Below the pieces are notes generated by a model. It did not search any database. It had not been told where the DNA came from and was given only the letters and a program-made list of their open reading frames with translations. A DNA stretch of 64,000 nucleotides, taken from the NCBI GenBank assembly GCA_001304855.1, contig BBZN01000015.1, forward strand, positions 1-64,000, given 5' to 3'. Source of the DNA: Clostridia bacterium UC5.1-1D2. Lineage in GTDB: Bacteria; Bacillota; Clostridia; Lachnospirales; Lachnospiraceae. Shown here piece after piece: positions 29,506 to 39,406 of this stretch. How positions within the stretch are numbered: position 1 is the stretch's first letter; each line of letters starts with the position of its first letter. Made by a program: the position numbers and the translations under genes.

Positions 29506-30569
29506 ATGGGACATAGACGGTACTGGGCGGCAGTTGCGGCAGCTGGTATGATTGGAGCCTTGTCATTGGGATCTGCATTTACAAGCTATGCAGAGGACGG
29601 CTGGAGTAAATCGGGGGAGAACTGGACCTACATCTATAATGGTAAAGTACATACGGGCTGGCTTCAGACGAGCGAAGGCTGGTATTACATGGACCTTTCA
29701 ACCGGAACCATGACAAAGGGATTTAAGCAGATTGACGGCAAGTGGTATTTTTTCCGGCCCAACGGCCTGATGGCCACGGGCTGGATCAATCCGGAGGACG
29801 GCAAGTGGTATTATATGCTGGACGGCGTAATGGTAACCGGATGGCTTAAAATAGGCAACGACTACTATTTCATGCGGGGCAACGGCGCCATGGCCACAGG
29901 CTGGCGTGAGATGGAGGGAGCCTGGTATTATTTCCAGAGCAATGGAAATGTGTTGTGAATTCCTGGGCTCAGATTAAGGACAATTGGTATCTTTTCGGCA
30001 CAGACGGCAAGATGATGACCGGGTGGGCCAAGGTGGATAAGGATTATTTCTATCTGAACACAGACGGACGGATGCTCATCGGCTGGCTCAGCGACAGCGA
30101 GGGCAGCAAGTATTATATGGATACGTCTAACGGAAAGATGTCCACGGGCTGGAAACAGATTGATAATTACTGGCACTATTTTAACAGCAACGGCCACATG
30201 ATGACCGGATGGATTCAGCTGGACGGCAAGTATTACTATCTGAATCCGGCCAATGAGGGCAGGATGATCGCAGGAACCTCGTCCACCATCAACGGAACCC
30301 AGTACAACTTCGACGCCGGCGGCGTGTGCCAGAATGCCAGCGGCATATCGGCGCAGACTCCCGGAACGGTGGACAACACATCCGGCGGCGGCAGCAGCGG
30401 AAGCGGAGGCCCCGGGGCAGGCAGTTCTTCCGGCATTAGCAGCGGAGGCCCGGGAAGCTCATCCGGCGGCAGTAATTCGGGGACTTACAGTCCCTCATCC
30501 GGCAGCTCCAGCCCCTCCGGCGATTCCTCCGGCGGACTGGAGCCGGGACGGACCGACGGACCGGGGTGA
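29506..30569 (+). CDS. Secreted choline-binding-type (cell-wall-binding repeat) protein (one frameshift)
   Basis: Signal peptide at residues 1-30 (MGHRRYWAAVAAAGMIGALS... ending at the ASYAED-like TSYAED site). Then about 12 cell-wall/choline-binding repeats of about 20 residues with the GW...WYY...G.M.TGW pattern (for example 'TGWLQTSEGWYYMDLSTG', 'TGWREMEGAWYYFQSNG', 'TGWAKVDKDYFYLNTDG'). It ends in a low-complexity Ser/Gly/Pro tail of about 70 residues. No catalytic domain is seen. The break near 29955 (GTGGTTGTG read as GTGTTGTG) would otherwise stop translation. GAGGAGG precedes the ATG. Probably a surface protein held by phosphocholine made by the upstream fusion enzyme. Confidence 0.8.
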
Positions 30570-30587
30570 CGGTTACTTAACTAATTG

Positions 30588-30630
30588 AATGGGGGTGTCA
30601 CGGCTTTTAAGACTGGCACCCTCATTTTAT
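30588..30630 (+). terminator. Rho-independent terminator
   Basis: AATGGGGGTGTCA pairs with TGGCACCCTCATT (two mismatches), then TTTTAT. Confidence 0.6.
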
Positions 30631-30698
30631 GATTTTACAGAATATTATGGTTTGAGCACCTTTGAAACACAGATAAATAAAACAACAAGGAGAGAGCT

Positions 30699-32450
30699 AT
30701 GGAGAACAAGATGTTTTTATCAGACGCTGGCGGGCTTTGGCCCTGGCAGGCCTCATAGGAGCGGGGGCCGTACTGCCGGCCGGCACTGCGCTGGCTGCAG
30801 GGCCGGGAGAAGGTTCGGGCGCTGCTGTTTCTGCCGGGGCCCGGGCCGCAGGAGGCACAACTACAACCACCGCCGCCGGCAGCACAGGGATGCATCTGCA
30901 GCCAATCCCAATGCCTGGAAGAAGGTGAACGGTACATATCAGATGCCGGACGGCACGCCTATTGAAAATGTAATTGCCAGAGGGATTGACGTATCCAGAT
31001 GGCAGGGAGACATCAACTGGAGCCAGGTGGCGGCGGACGACGTGTCCTTTGTTATGCTGGGAACCCGCTCCAAGGGAGCAGTGGACCCTTATTTCCATAG
31101 CAATATCCAGCAGGCCAGCGCAGCAGGCATACAGGTGGGCGTCTACATCTATTCCCTGGCAACCACTCCTGAGATGGCTGTGGAGGAGGCCAATTTCGTA
31201 CTGAATCTGATTCATGACTATCCGGTTTCCTTCCCGGTGGCCTTTGACATGGAGGACGATGTTCAGGCGGCTCTCTCCAGGGAGCAGCTGGCGGCAATCG
31301 CCAATGCATTCGGGGAGACCATCAAGGCGGCCGGCTATTACCCCATGATCTACGCAAATGATTACTGGCTGGCAAACCGGCTGGATATCAGCCTGATGAA
31401 TTACCCTGTATGGGTAGCCAGATATTCTGCCAAGCCTGTGTACCAGAATCCTGTGATGTGGCAGGCCTCCAGCACAGGCCGGGTAAACGGAATCAGCGGC
31501 AATGTGGATATTGATTTCCAGTATACGGATTTCAGTCCTGTAATACCCGCCAACACATGGAGAACTATCAATGGCCGGACCTACTACTACCAGAACTATG
31601 TGAAGCAGAAGAACAACTGGATCAATGACGGCGGCAGCTGGTATTATATGGATGGGGACGGCCTTGCCTCCAGAGGATGGATGGCTCTTTCAGGAAAAGA
31701 TTACTACCTGGACGACAGTACAGGCAGGATGATAACAGGATGGAAAGAGGACAACGGTAAATGGTATTACTTTGGCAGTACCGGGGCCCTCTCCAGGGGC
31801 TGGATCAATGACGGCGGCGCCTGGTATTACTCCGATGACCAGGGCGTAATGCAGACGGGCTGGCTGGATGATAACGGCAGACGGTATTTTCTGGAGAATT
31901 CCGGCGTTATGGCCAGGGGCTGGACCAACCAGAACGGCCTATGGTATTACCTGGATTCCAGCGGGGTTCTCTCCAGGGGCTGGATCAATGACAACGGCAG
32001 CTGGTACTACTCCGATTCTGACGGGGTGATGCAGACCGGCTGGCTGGACGACGGAGGCGGCAGGTATTTCCTGAAAGGTTCAGGCGTTATGGCCACAGGC
32101 TGGCGTGAGATGGACGGCGGGTGGTATTACTTCGACGGCTCTGGGCGTATGGCTGCAGGAATGACGGATGTCAACGGCCTGCACTATTATATGGATCCTT
32201 CCACAGGCGCATGGCGGTGAATACTACGGTGGATATCGGCGGCGTCGCCTATCAGGCGGACGGAGACGGTGTTCTGAGCCAGGTTCAGGAGGCAGGAACC
32301 GGAGAGCAGACAGGCGCAGGGGTGGCAGAGGGCTCTGCAGCAGCCCCCGACGGATCCGGCGGAAGCGGGGCGGATGGTTCCGGCAATGTTGCAGGCGGAA
32401 ACTCCGGCGGTCCGGGAGCCGTGGCAACGCCCGTAGGACCGGGCCTGTAG
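30699..32450 (+). CDS. Secreted GH25 lysozyme with choline-binding-type repeats (three frameshifts)
   Basis: Reads MENKMFLSRRWRALALAGLIG as a signal peptide once one A is restored near 30725, then an Ala/Gly/Thr-rich linker. A GH25 muramidase domain follows (about 30970-31530): 'ARGIDVSRWQGDINW' with catalytic Asp, 'VAFDMEDDVQ' with the Asp-x-Glu pair, and 'VDIDFQYTDF'. Then come about 12 GW/WYY cell-wall repeats to 32220 and, after a further lost G, a Gly/Ser-rich tail ending at 32450. Breaks are near 30725, 30900 and 32213. AAGGAGAGAGCT precedes ATG 30699. Predicted peptidoglycan hydrolase acting at the cell's own wall. Confidence 0.85.
31789..32100 (+). repeat. 180-bp internal super-repeat in the GH25 lysozyme gene
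   Basis: The stretch starting CTCTCCAGGGGCTGGATCAA at 31789 recurs at 31969 with mostly synonymous differences: a 60-residue unit of three 20-residue repeats, so a recent in-frame duplication. Confidence 0.7.
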
Positions 32451-32488
32451 TTATCGGATTATTGCCAGAAGGAATTGACAAATGAAAG

Positions 32489-32537
32489 ACGGCGCCGGGC
32501 GGCGGTGATACTCACCGGCTGCAGGGCGCCGCCTTTT
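32489..32537 (+). terminator. Rho-independent terminator after the lysozyme gene
   Basis: GGCGCC outer arms with GCGGTGA/TCACCG inner arms, followed by GCCTTTT. The following stretch to 32703 has no gene that I can support. Confidence 0.6.
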
Positions 32538-32703
32538 GCTTACTGTTCGCGTTCCCGCCCTGTATAGCGGGGCTGCGGACAGTAACTTTTTCTCCCTCCA
32601 GTCATTTTTCACGGAGCGCTCCACATATATTTATCAGATGAGGGTGCGGCTGTATCTGCGGCAGCGGCGCCCGGATGTGCGGTAAAGAAAGAGGGGAGCG
32701 GGT

Positions 32704-33433
32704 TTGAAATTCAGAACGAAATTAAGGATCTTGGCTCTGGTCTGCGGGGCGGATGTGCTTTTGGGGCTGGGGCTTGTATATACGGTCAGAGACAGGGCGC
32801 CTGCCCATGTGGCGGCCGATTCGGGAACCGGGGGTTTGGGAAGGGGGCGATACTCTGGACCGGGCCAGAGGCCTGGAAGGAAAATGCGTGGCCCTCACCT
32901 TTGACGACGGTCCTCACGATGAGTGCACGCCCATGCTGTTGGACGGACTGAAGAAGCGGGGAGTGCGCGTTACCTTTTTTCTTATGGGCCAGAGCATTGA
33001 GGGAAATGAGGAGATTGTGAAACGGATGAAGGAGGAGGGGCATCTTGTAGGAAACCACAGCTACAGTCATATACAGCTTACCAAGGCAGGGGCGGGGGCG
33101 GCCTGCGAGGGTGTGGACAAAACCAGCCGGCTCATAGAGAATATTACAGGGGAACCGCCCCAGTACATGCGGCCTCCTTTCGGGGACTGGAATGAGGAGC
33201 TGGAATGCCGGGTGGGCATGACTACGGTATTGTGGTCTGTGGATTCCCTGGACTGGAAACTGAAAAATAAAAACCGAATTGTAAAGAGAGTATTGAAAGA
33301 TGTGGAGGATGGGGATATTATATTAATGCATGATATTTTTCCCACATCGGTGGAGGCGGCCCTGGAGATAGTGGACGCCCTGACCAAAGAGGGATATACC
33401 TTTGTAACAGTTGATGAATTGCTGATAGATTAA
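32704..33433 (+). CDS. Polysaccharide deacetylase, NodB domain (one frameshift)
   Basis: Membrane-anchored or secreted carbohydrate esterase 4, likely a peptidoglycan GlcNAc deacetylase. The N-terminal hydrophobic segment is ILALVCGADVLLGLGLVYTV. NodB motifs: 'ALTFDDGPHDECTP' (Asp-Asp), 'VGNHSYSHIQL' (metal His-x3-His), 'MRPPFGDWNEEL', and 'DIILMHDIFPTSVEAAL' (catalytic His). One lost base near 32845 joins the two frames; restored length is about 243 aa. The start codon is TTG at 32704 with AGAGGGGAG. The rarA start lies 12 bases after the stop. The cell-wall theme fits the lysozyme gene upstream. Confidence 0.85.
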
Positions 33434-33445
33434 TAGAGGTACAAG

Positions 33446-34730
33446 ATGGATTTATTTGATTACATGAGAGAAAATACGATGGAGAAAGAGTCTCCTCTGG
33501 CTTCCAGGCTGCGCCCGCGGACTCTGGACGAAGTGGTGGGCCAACGGCATATAGTGGGAAAGGATAAGCTGCTGTACAGGGCGATTCAGGCCGATAAGCT
33601 GGGATCCATAATTTTTACGGACCGCCCGGAACGGGAAAAACCACCCTGGCCAAGGTCATTGCAAATACAACCAGCGCAGATTTTAAGCAGATTAACGCTA
33701 CGGTAGCCGGAAAAAAAGACATGGAGGAAGTGGTGAATGCGGCTAAGGACAGTATGGGAATGTACGGCAGGAGGACCATACTGTTTGTAGACGAAATCCA
33801 CCGTTTTAATAAAGGACAGCAGGACTATCTTCTGCCTTTGTGGAGGACGGGACTCTCATTTTAATCGGCGCTACCACGGAGAACCCATATTTTGAGGTGA
33901 ACGGCGCTCTGATATCCAGATCCCGTATATTTGAACTGAAGGCCCTGGAGAAGGAGGATATAAAGGAGTTGATCCGCAGGGCCGTCTATGATAAGGAGCG
34001 GGGAATGGGCTCCTATGATGCAGTTATCGACGAGGACGCTGCGGACTTTCTGGCGGACACTGCAAACGGAGACGCCAGGGCGGCTCTCAACGCCATAGAG
34101 CTGGGCGTTCTCACAACGGAGCGGGGAGAGGACGGGAAAATACATATCGATCTGGCGGTAGCTCAGGAATGCATTCAAAAGAGGGCGGTGCGCTATGATA
34201 AGAACGGGGATAACCACTACGACACCATCTCTGCATTTATAAAGAGCATGCGGGGGTCGGATCCGGATGGGGCTGTGTATTATCTGGCGAGAATGATTTA
34301 TGCAGGGGAGGATATTAAATTCATCGCCAGAAGGATTATTATATGCGCTTCGGAGGACGTGGGCAATGCGGATCCACAGGCTCTGAACGTGGCTGTCAGC
34401 GCAGCCCTGGCGGCGGAGCGGGTGGGACTGCCCGAGGCCCGCATTATTCTGTCCCAGGCCGTCCTCTATGTGGCCACAGCCCCCAAGAGCAACGCCGCAT
34501 GTATGGCCATAGACAAGGCGGGGGAGGCGGTAAGAACACAGAGAACCATGCCTGTGCCCGCCCACCTTCAGGACGGGCACTACAAGGGCGCTGCGAAGCT
34601 GGGCCACGGAGCAGGCTACCAGTACGCCCATGATTTCCCAAAGCATTATGTAGAGCAGCAGTATCTGCCTGACGGCATGGAGGGAAGTGTTTTTTATGAG
34701 CCTCGGACAACGGATATGAACGAAGGATAA
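33446..34730 (+). CDS. rarA: Replication-associated recombination protein RarA/MgsA (frameshifted)
   Basis: AAA+ ATPase of the clamp-loader-like RarA (WRNIP1) family acting at stalled replication forks. Seen: 'SPLASRLRPRTLDEVVGQRHIVG', Walker A (GPPGTGKTTLAKVIA once TTTTTT is restored near 33618), Walker B 'TILFVDEIHRFNKGQQD', sensor 'LIGATTENPYFEVN', then the helical C-terminal 'PDGAVYYLARMIYAGEDIKFIARRI'. A second lost T near 33838 (CCTTTTGTG). Restored length is about 429 aa. Usual length about 430, so complete. Confidence 0.9.
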
Positions 34731-34821
34731 AGGAGCACATGAAATGGCTGAAGGAAAAGTAGCCATTTAAAAAATTTGTCGATGACTTTTTTCGACTTCA
34801 GGAAAAATATTCAAAATTTAC

Positions 34822-34851
34822 TTTACATTTTCGGATATTCATGTATATAAT
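34822..34851 (+). promoter_or_regulatory. Promoter of rho
   Basis: TTTACA, 18 bases, TATAAT. The transcript would have a leader of about 190 bases before rho. Confidence 0.6.
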
Positions 34852-34863
34852 AAGCCTATACAT

Positions 34864-34901
34864 AGATTGGCTGGCCGCCATCTAAATGTTGCCAGCCATC
34901 T
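34864..34901 (+). other. Inverted repeat in the rho leader
   Basis: AGATTGGCTGGC pairs with GCCAGCCATCT around a 15-base loop near the predicted transcript start. No T-run. A possible regulatory structure for rho autogenous control; the rest of the leader (34902-35030) shows no gene. Confidence 0.4.
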
Positions 34902-35046
34902 GTTAGTTCCAAGTAATTCCTAATTCTGGAATGAACAACCCCGAAATTGAAACGAAACAAAATTAATTATAAGGGAATAATTATGTCCAATACCTATCAG
35001 GTTTCAGTGCCGGTGTGGGTGTTGAGATAGGAGAAGGAGAAAAAAT

Positions 35047-36626
35047 ATGCGTGAAAAATTGCAGACACTGCCTTTAGCAGAACTGAAAGAAATGGCGAAA
35101 AACCAGGGGATTAAGGGCATCAGTGCATTGCGGAAGGCGGAAATTATTGATCTTCTCTGCAAGGAAGCAGAGAGCAACCCGGAGGTAAAACCGGCGGAGG
35201 TGAAAAAGGAAGAAAAGCCGGAGCCCGCCCCACAGCCGGAAGTGCTGCGCCCCAGAGTGCTGGAATCCTCCGACAACCGCAAAACGGACAGCCGAAGTGG
35301 GGATAACCGCCACGGCAACCCCAGAGTTTACGACAATAAATTTGGCCAGTCAAAGCCGCAGCAGGCCAGAACCTATTCTAATAACGGAGGACAGGCTGCC
35401 TCCTCATCCACCGACAGCGGAGAACAGCGTTCCTCCAGAATGGAGCCCAAAAATGACGCGCTGGGATTGAGCCCCCAGGACATTGTGAGCTGGACAGCGG
35501 AATCGAGGCCAACGGAATCCTGGAAGTCATGCCCGACGGCTTCGGATTTATACGCTGCGAGAACTTCCTCCCCGGAGATAATGACGTCTATGTGGCTCCG
35601 TCACAGATTCGCCGTTTTAACTTAAAGACAGGAGATATCATCATTGGCAGCAGGAGGGTTAAGACGGTAACAGAGAAATTTGCGGCCCTTCTGTATATCA
35701 AGACAGTGAACGGATATCCTGTCAGCGCAACAGAAAGAAGGCCGAATTTTGAAGACCTGACGCCTATCTTTCCTAACCAGCGCCTCCATATGGAGAACCC
35801 CCATGAGAGAACTTCCATGGCTATGCGGGTTATGGATCTCCTCTCCCCCATCGGAAAGGGGCAGCGCGGCATGATCGTGTCGCCTCCAAAAGCCGGTAAA
35901 ACCACGCTTCTCAAACAGGTGGCAAAGGCCATCACCACCAACCACCCGGATATGCACCTGATGATTCTTCTTATAGACGAGCGTCCTGAGGAGGTTACGG
36001 ATATCAAGGAGGCGATTGTAGGGCCTAATGTGGAGGTGATTTACTCTACCTTTGACGAGCTGCCTGAGCGTCACAAGAGAGTATCCGAGATGGTAATTGA
36101 GCGGGCCAAGCGTCTGGTGGAGCATGGAAGGGATGTGATCATCCTTCTGGACAGCATTACCCGCCTGGCCAGGGCCTACAACCTGACGGTTGCTCCCAGC
36201 GGGCGCACGCTTTCCGGCGGTCTGGATCCGGCGGCCCTTCACATGCCAAAGCGGTTCTTCGGAGCGGCCCGCAATATGCGTGAGCAGGGAAGCCTGACCA
36301 TTCTTGCAACCGCCCTGGTGGATACGGGAAGCCGTATGGATGATGTGGTATATGAGGAGTTCAAGGGAACAGGCAATATGGAGCTGGTTCTGGACAGAAA
36401 GCTGTCTGAGAAGCGTATCTTCCCTGCCATCGATATTCTTAAGTCCGGCACCAGAAGGGACGACCTGCTGCTGACCAGGGAGGAGCAGGAGGCAGTGGAC
36501 ATTGTGCGGAAAGCAACAAACTCCCTGAAGCCTGAAGACGCCGTGGAAAAGATACTGGATCTGTTCGCGCGGACCAGGAACAACCGGGAGTTTGTGGATA
36601 ATGCTAAAAAGATACGGTTTTTCTAG
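35047..36626 (+). CDS. rho: Transcription termination factor Rho (one frameshift)
   Basis: Hexameric RNA-dependent ATPase helicase. Residues 1-45 are a Rho N-terminal helical domain ('LPLAELKEMAKNQGIKGISALRKAEIIDLL'). Residues about 50-140 are a disordered insertion rich in Ser, Asn, Lys, Gln and Arg. The RNA-binding cold-shock fold follows ('LEVMPDGFGFIRCENFLPG'), then the ATPase: Walker A 'PPKAGKTTLLKQVAKAI', 'LLIDERPEEVTD', 'DSITRLARAYN', and the Q/R-loop region 'SGGLDPAALHMPKRFFGAARN'. One base is lost near 35490 (GTGAGCCTGG read as GTGAGCTGG). Restored length about 527 aa. GGAGAAGGAG precedes the ATG. Confidence 0.93.
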
Positions 36627-36648
36627 ATACAGCCAGAACGCACGCGCG

Positions 36649-37089
36649 CTAAGCCTGGCTCCGGCCCTCCTTTAAAAGGTCGCGGATTTCAGCCAGCAGC
36701 TCCTCCTGAGTGGGACCTGAGGGCGGAGCAGGTTCCGCTGCAGCGGCCTCCTGGCGCTGAAACCGGGCGCTGACTGCGGCTACGGCCTTTATCATAAAGA
36801 ACATACACGCGCCGATAATGAGAAAATCAAGGATATTCTGGAGGAAGCTGCCATACAGTATGGCGGCTTCCTCTGTAGTTTCCGTGGCCGGCACAAGTAC
36901 CAATTTGAGCGTGTTAAAGCTGGCGCCCCCTGTTATTGCTCCCAAAGCTGGCATGAGAATATCATTCACCAGGGATGTGACGATCTTGCTGAAGGCTCCG
37001 CCGATGATAACGCCCACTGCCATATCGATGATATTTCCTTTCAGGATAAATGCCTTGAATTCCTTCATTACATTGTTTAAGTTACCCAT
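36649..37089 (-). CDS. mscL: Large-conductance mechanosensitive channel MscL (146 aa)
   Basis: Pentameric osmotic emergency-release channel. The first helix and TM1 are typical ('FKAFILKGNIIDMAVGVIIGGAFSKIVTSLVNDILMP'), followed by an extracellular loop and TM2 ('LYGSFLQNILDFLIIGACMFFMI'). The C-terminal helical bundle 'TQEELLAEIRDLL' is preceded by an Ala/Pro/Glu-rich linker. Intact, with GGAGGGCAACACAGT before the ATG. Convergent with rho, 22 bases apart. Confidence 0.95.
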   Translation of the reverse strand: MGNLNNVMKEFKAFILKGNIIDMAVGVIIGGAFSKIVTSLVNDILMPALGAITGGASFNTLKLVLVPATETTEEAAILYGSFLQNILDFLIIGACMFFMIKAVAAVSARFQRQEAAAAEPAPPSGPTQEELLAEIRDLLKEGRSQA

Positions 37090-37173
37090 ACTGTGTTGCC
37101 CTCCTAATCATATGTAGTAATTACAGTTTACACCTGTGGGAGAATTTTGGCTAGTGGGGGGAATTTAAAATAT

Positions 37174-37207
37174 AAAGAGTTCCGGAATATGGATGTCCGG
37201 AACTCTT
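37174..37207 (-). terminator. Rho-independent terminator
   Basis: AAAGAGTTCCGGA / TCCGGAACTCTTT, a 13-bp perfect stem directly after the hydroxyacid dehydrogenase stop. It would end the larA operon; T-rich tails occur on both sides. Confidence 0.8.
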
Positions 37208-37216
37208 TTTGCAATT

Positions 37217-38182
37217 CTATTTATTTATTACATTGACAGGCGTGCCATTCAGAAATTGTACCAGATTATCCACGGCTGCATCCATAAGGCGCTGCCGGCT
37301 CTCCCTGGGAGCCAGGATATATGGGGGTTATAATACAGTTGGGAGCCGATAAAAGAGGATTGTCCGGCTGTATAGGCTCTTTTGCCACTACGTCCAGGCC
37401 TGCCCCGTACACTTTTCCTGAGGCCAGAGCATCGGCCAGATCCTGCTCGGCAATAAGAGGGCCCCGGCTGTTGTTCAGGATAATGACGCCGTCTTTCATT
37501 CTGGCGATGGTGTCTTTGTTGATAATCTCATAGGTGGAAGGCAGCAGGGGGCAGTGAAGGGCGATTACATCGGAGGAGCTCAGGAGTGTGTCCATATCGG
37601 TGTATTCGGCCAGGTCTGCGCCTGATTGGCTGGGATATTCATCATATGCCAGTACCTTCATACCCAGCGCTTTCGCCAGCCGGCCGGTAGCCTGTCCGAT
37701 CCTGCCGAATCCGATAATGCCCATGGTTTTTCCATCCAGCTCTATGAGCGGGTAGTCCCAAAAGCACCAGTCCGGGCAGGAGGACCAGCGCCCTTCATGG
37801 ACGGCCTGATCGTGGTGGCCTACATGGTGGCATAATTCCAAAAGCATGGCAATGGCAAACTGGCCCACTGCCGCAGTTCCGTAAGTCGGAATGTTGCAGA
37901 CTGTAATTCCCAGCTCCCGGCTGCCGCCACATCCACTACATTGAAGCCGGTAGCCAGAACGCCTACAAATCTCAGGGTTGAAGCCGCCTTTTTAAGAGTC
38001 GCCCCGCTTAAAGGGGTTTTGTTGGTGTAAACTGCATCTGCGCCAAGGAGCCTTTCCTGAATTTCCGCTTCATTGATAAGGCTGGTGCGGTCGTGGACAG
38101 TGAGCTTTCCCAGTGCGCTCAGTCCATCCCAGCTTAAATCTCCGGGATTCTCCGTATAACCATCCAGTACTACAATATTCAT
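37217..38182 (-). CDS. D-2-hydroxyacid dehydrogenase, glycerate-dehydrogenase type (frameshifted)
   Basis: NAD-dependent reductase/oxidase of 2-oxo/2-hydroxy acids. Seen: 'TNKTPLSGATLKKA', 'LRFVGVLATGFNVVDVAAA', then 'AVGQFAIAMLLELCHHVGHHDQ', NAD motif 'KTMGIIGFGRIGQATGRLAKALGM', 'LHCPLLPSTYEIINKDTIARM', 'LNNSRGPLIAEQDLADAL' and 'NCIITP' before the catalytic His. Breaks are near 37905 and 37322; the C-terminus ends '...GTPVNVINK'. Restored length about 321 aa. Most like HprA-type glycerate/hydroxypyruvate dehydrogenases. Third gene of larA-dehydratase-dehydrogenase, 16 bases after the dehydratase stop. Confidence 0.85.
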
Positions 38183-38197
38183 AATAGTATTCCCCCT

Positions 38198-39382
38198 TTA
38201 CTGATCTACAATTGAACCATCCTCGTGGAGACGGGTATTGATGGTGCGGCGTTTAAATGGGAATTTCTTTTCCACATCCTCTACCAGCGAGATACCAATA
38301 CCTGGACCTCGGGAAGCAGGGCGTACCCATTCTCCACAGTGGGAACCCATGTGACCATATCTCTCTGGCTGAAGCCCCGGGCCTCGATTTTATTGCTGCT
38401 GGTGTAACGCTCGGATGCCGAAACCCCGTCGTGATCCGGAAGTTCCTGAATGGCAAATTCTCAGTTGAGGCTGCGATTTGCATACATGCGGCAGTGCTTA
38501 CAGGCTCAGGGGGTTATGGGGAACGATCATGGCGTTGTGGGCCTCTGCAATGGCGGCAATCTTTTTTGTACCGGTGATGCCTCCGCAGATGCAGACGCTG
38601 GTGCGCACGTAGGACATGGCGTTGCGGGACAGAAGCATCTCGAATTCCTGTATCGTATGAATCCTCTCCCCGGTAGCGATTGGGACGTTGCACCTGCCTG
38701 CAATCAGGGCCATGGAGTCAAAATTATCCGGCGTGGTGGGATCCTCCAGGAAAAATGGCGTGTACTTCTCCACCTGGCTGGCAAAGGCGATGGCTTCTCC
38801 GGGCTTCATACGGCGATGGAGCTCCAGACAGAAATCCATATCATTTCCAACTGCTTCCCTCATCAGCCGCACCCGCTCCACAGCCTCGCTGATCATCCTG
38901 GAGTAACTGCCTTTATACGGGAGGCTGCGGGGTTCGTCCAGGAAGGGGGAGAGGTGGCCCACTGCGTCGTAGCCTGCATCCCTGGCTTTGACTACATTGG
39001 ACACCAGTTCTTCAGTGGTGGAACCGCTGACATGGTAGTAGGTGCGTATTTTATTCCTGCATTTGCCTCCCAGAAGCTGGTACACAGGAACCCCAAAGTA
39101 TTTTCCTGCAATATCCCAGAGCGCGATGTCTATGGCGCTGATAGCGCCCATAATCGCAGCTCCCCGAAAGTGGAAACAGCGGTACATATACTGCCAGTGA
39201 TGTTCTATATTCAAAGGGTTCTGACCAATGAGGTATGTCTTGAAGGATTCCACGGCCTCGGCGGAGGCGTTGAGAAACCCCCAGGCGCCGGACTCTCCGA
39301 TACCCTCCACTCCCTCATCCGTCAACACCTTTACGTACAGAAAGCTGTTGGCAGGAAGTATTTGAATGTCTGTAATCTTCAT
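38198..39382 (-). CDS. Enolase-superfamily (mandelate racemase/muconate lactonizing) dehydratase (frameshifted)
   Basis: Acid-sugar dehydratase-like enzyme. The N-terminal lid ends at about residue 120. The barrel has metal ligands in 'FCLELHRRM' (Glu), 'FFLEDPTTPDN' (Glu) and 'IATGERIHT' (Glu), and the catalytic His of 'IVPHNPLSL' in the position used by galactonate/mannonate dehydratases. The C-terminal about 95 residues read in other frames and end RRTINTRLHEDGSIVDQ, the usual tail of this subgroup. Breaks are near 38500 and between 38270 and 38440. Restored length about 395 aa. It lies between larA and the dehydrogenase. Substrate not predictable; a hydroxylated diacid or aldonate is likely. 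Confidence 0.82.
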
Positions 39383-39406
39383 AGGTAATCTTCCTTTCTT
39401 CGTTGG

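Noticed and set aside
29600..32210. Regular DNA repeats that might suggest a repeat array
   Set aside because: They are coding for 20-residue cell-wall-binding repeats, in frame, with no unique spacers; not CRISPR.
33861..34766. A 301-residue open frame on the minus strand
   Set aside because: Shadow of rarA; composition is rich in His, Arg, Ser and Cys with no recognisable domain.
35047..35500. Rho frameshift and long Ser/Asn-rich insertion as signs of a dead rho
   Set aside because: One restored base gives a complete Rho; low-complexity insertions in this place are common in Rho proteins of clostridia and actinobacteria.
38450..39388. A 312-residue open frame on the plus strand
   Set aside because: It is antisense to the enolase-superfamily dehydratase, has no family-like motifs and no ribosome site; the minus-strand frame has all catalytic residues.
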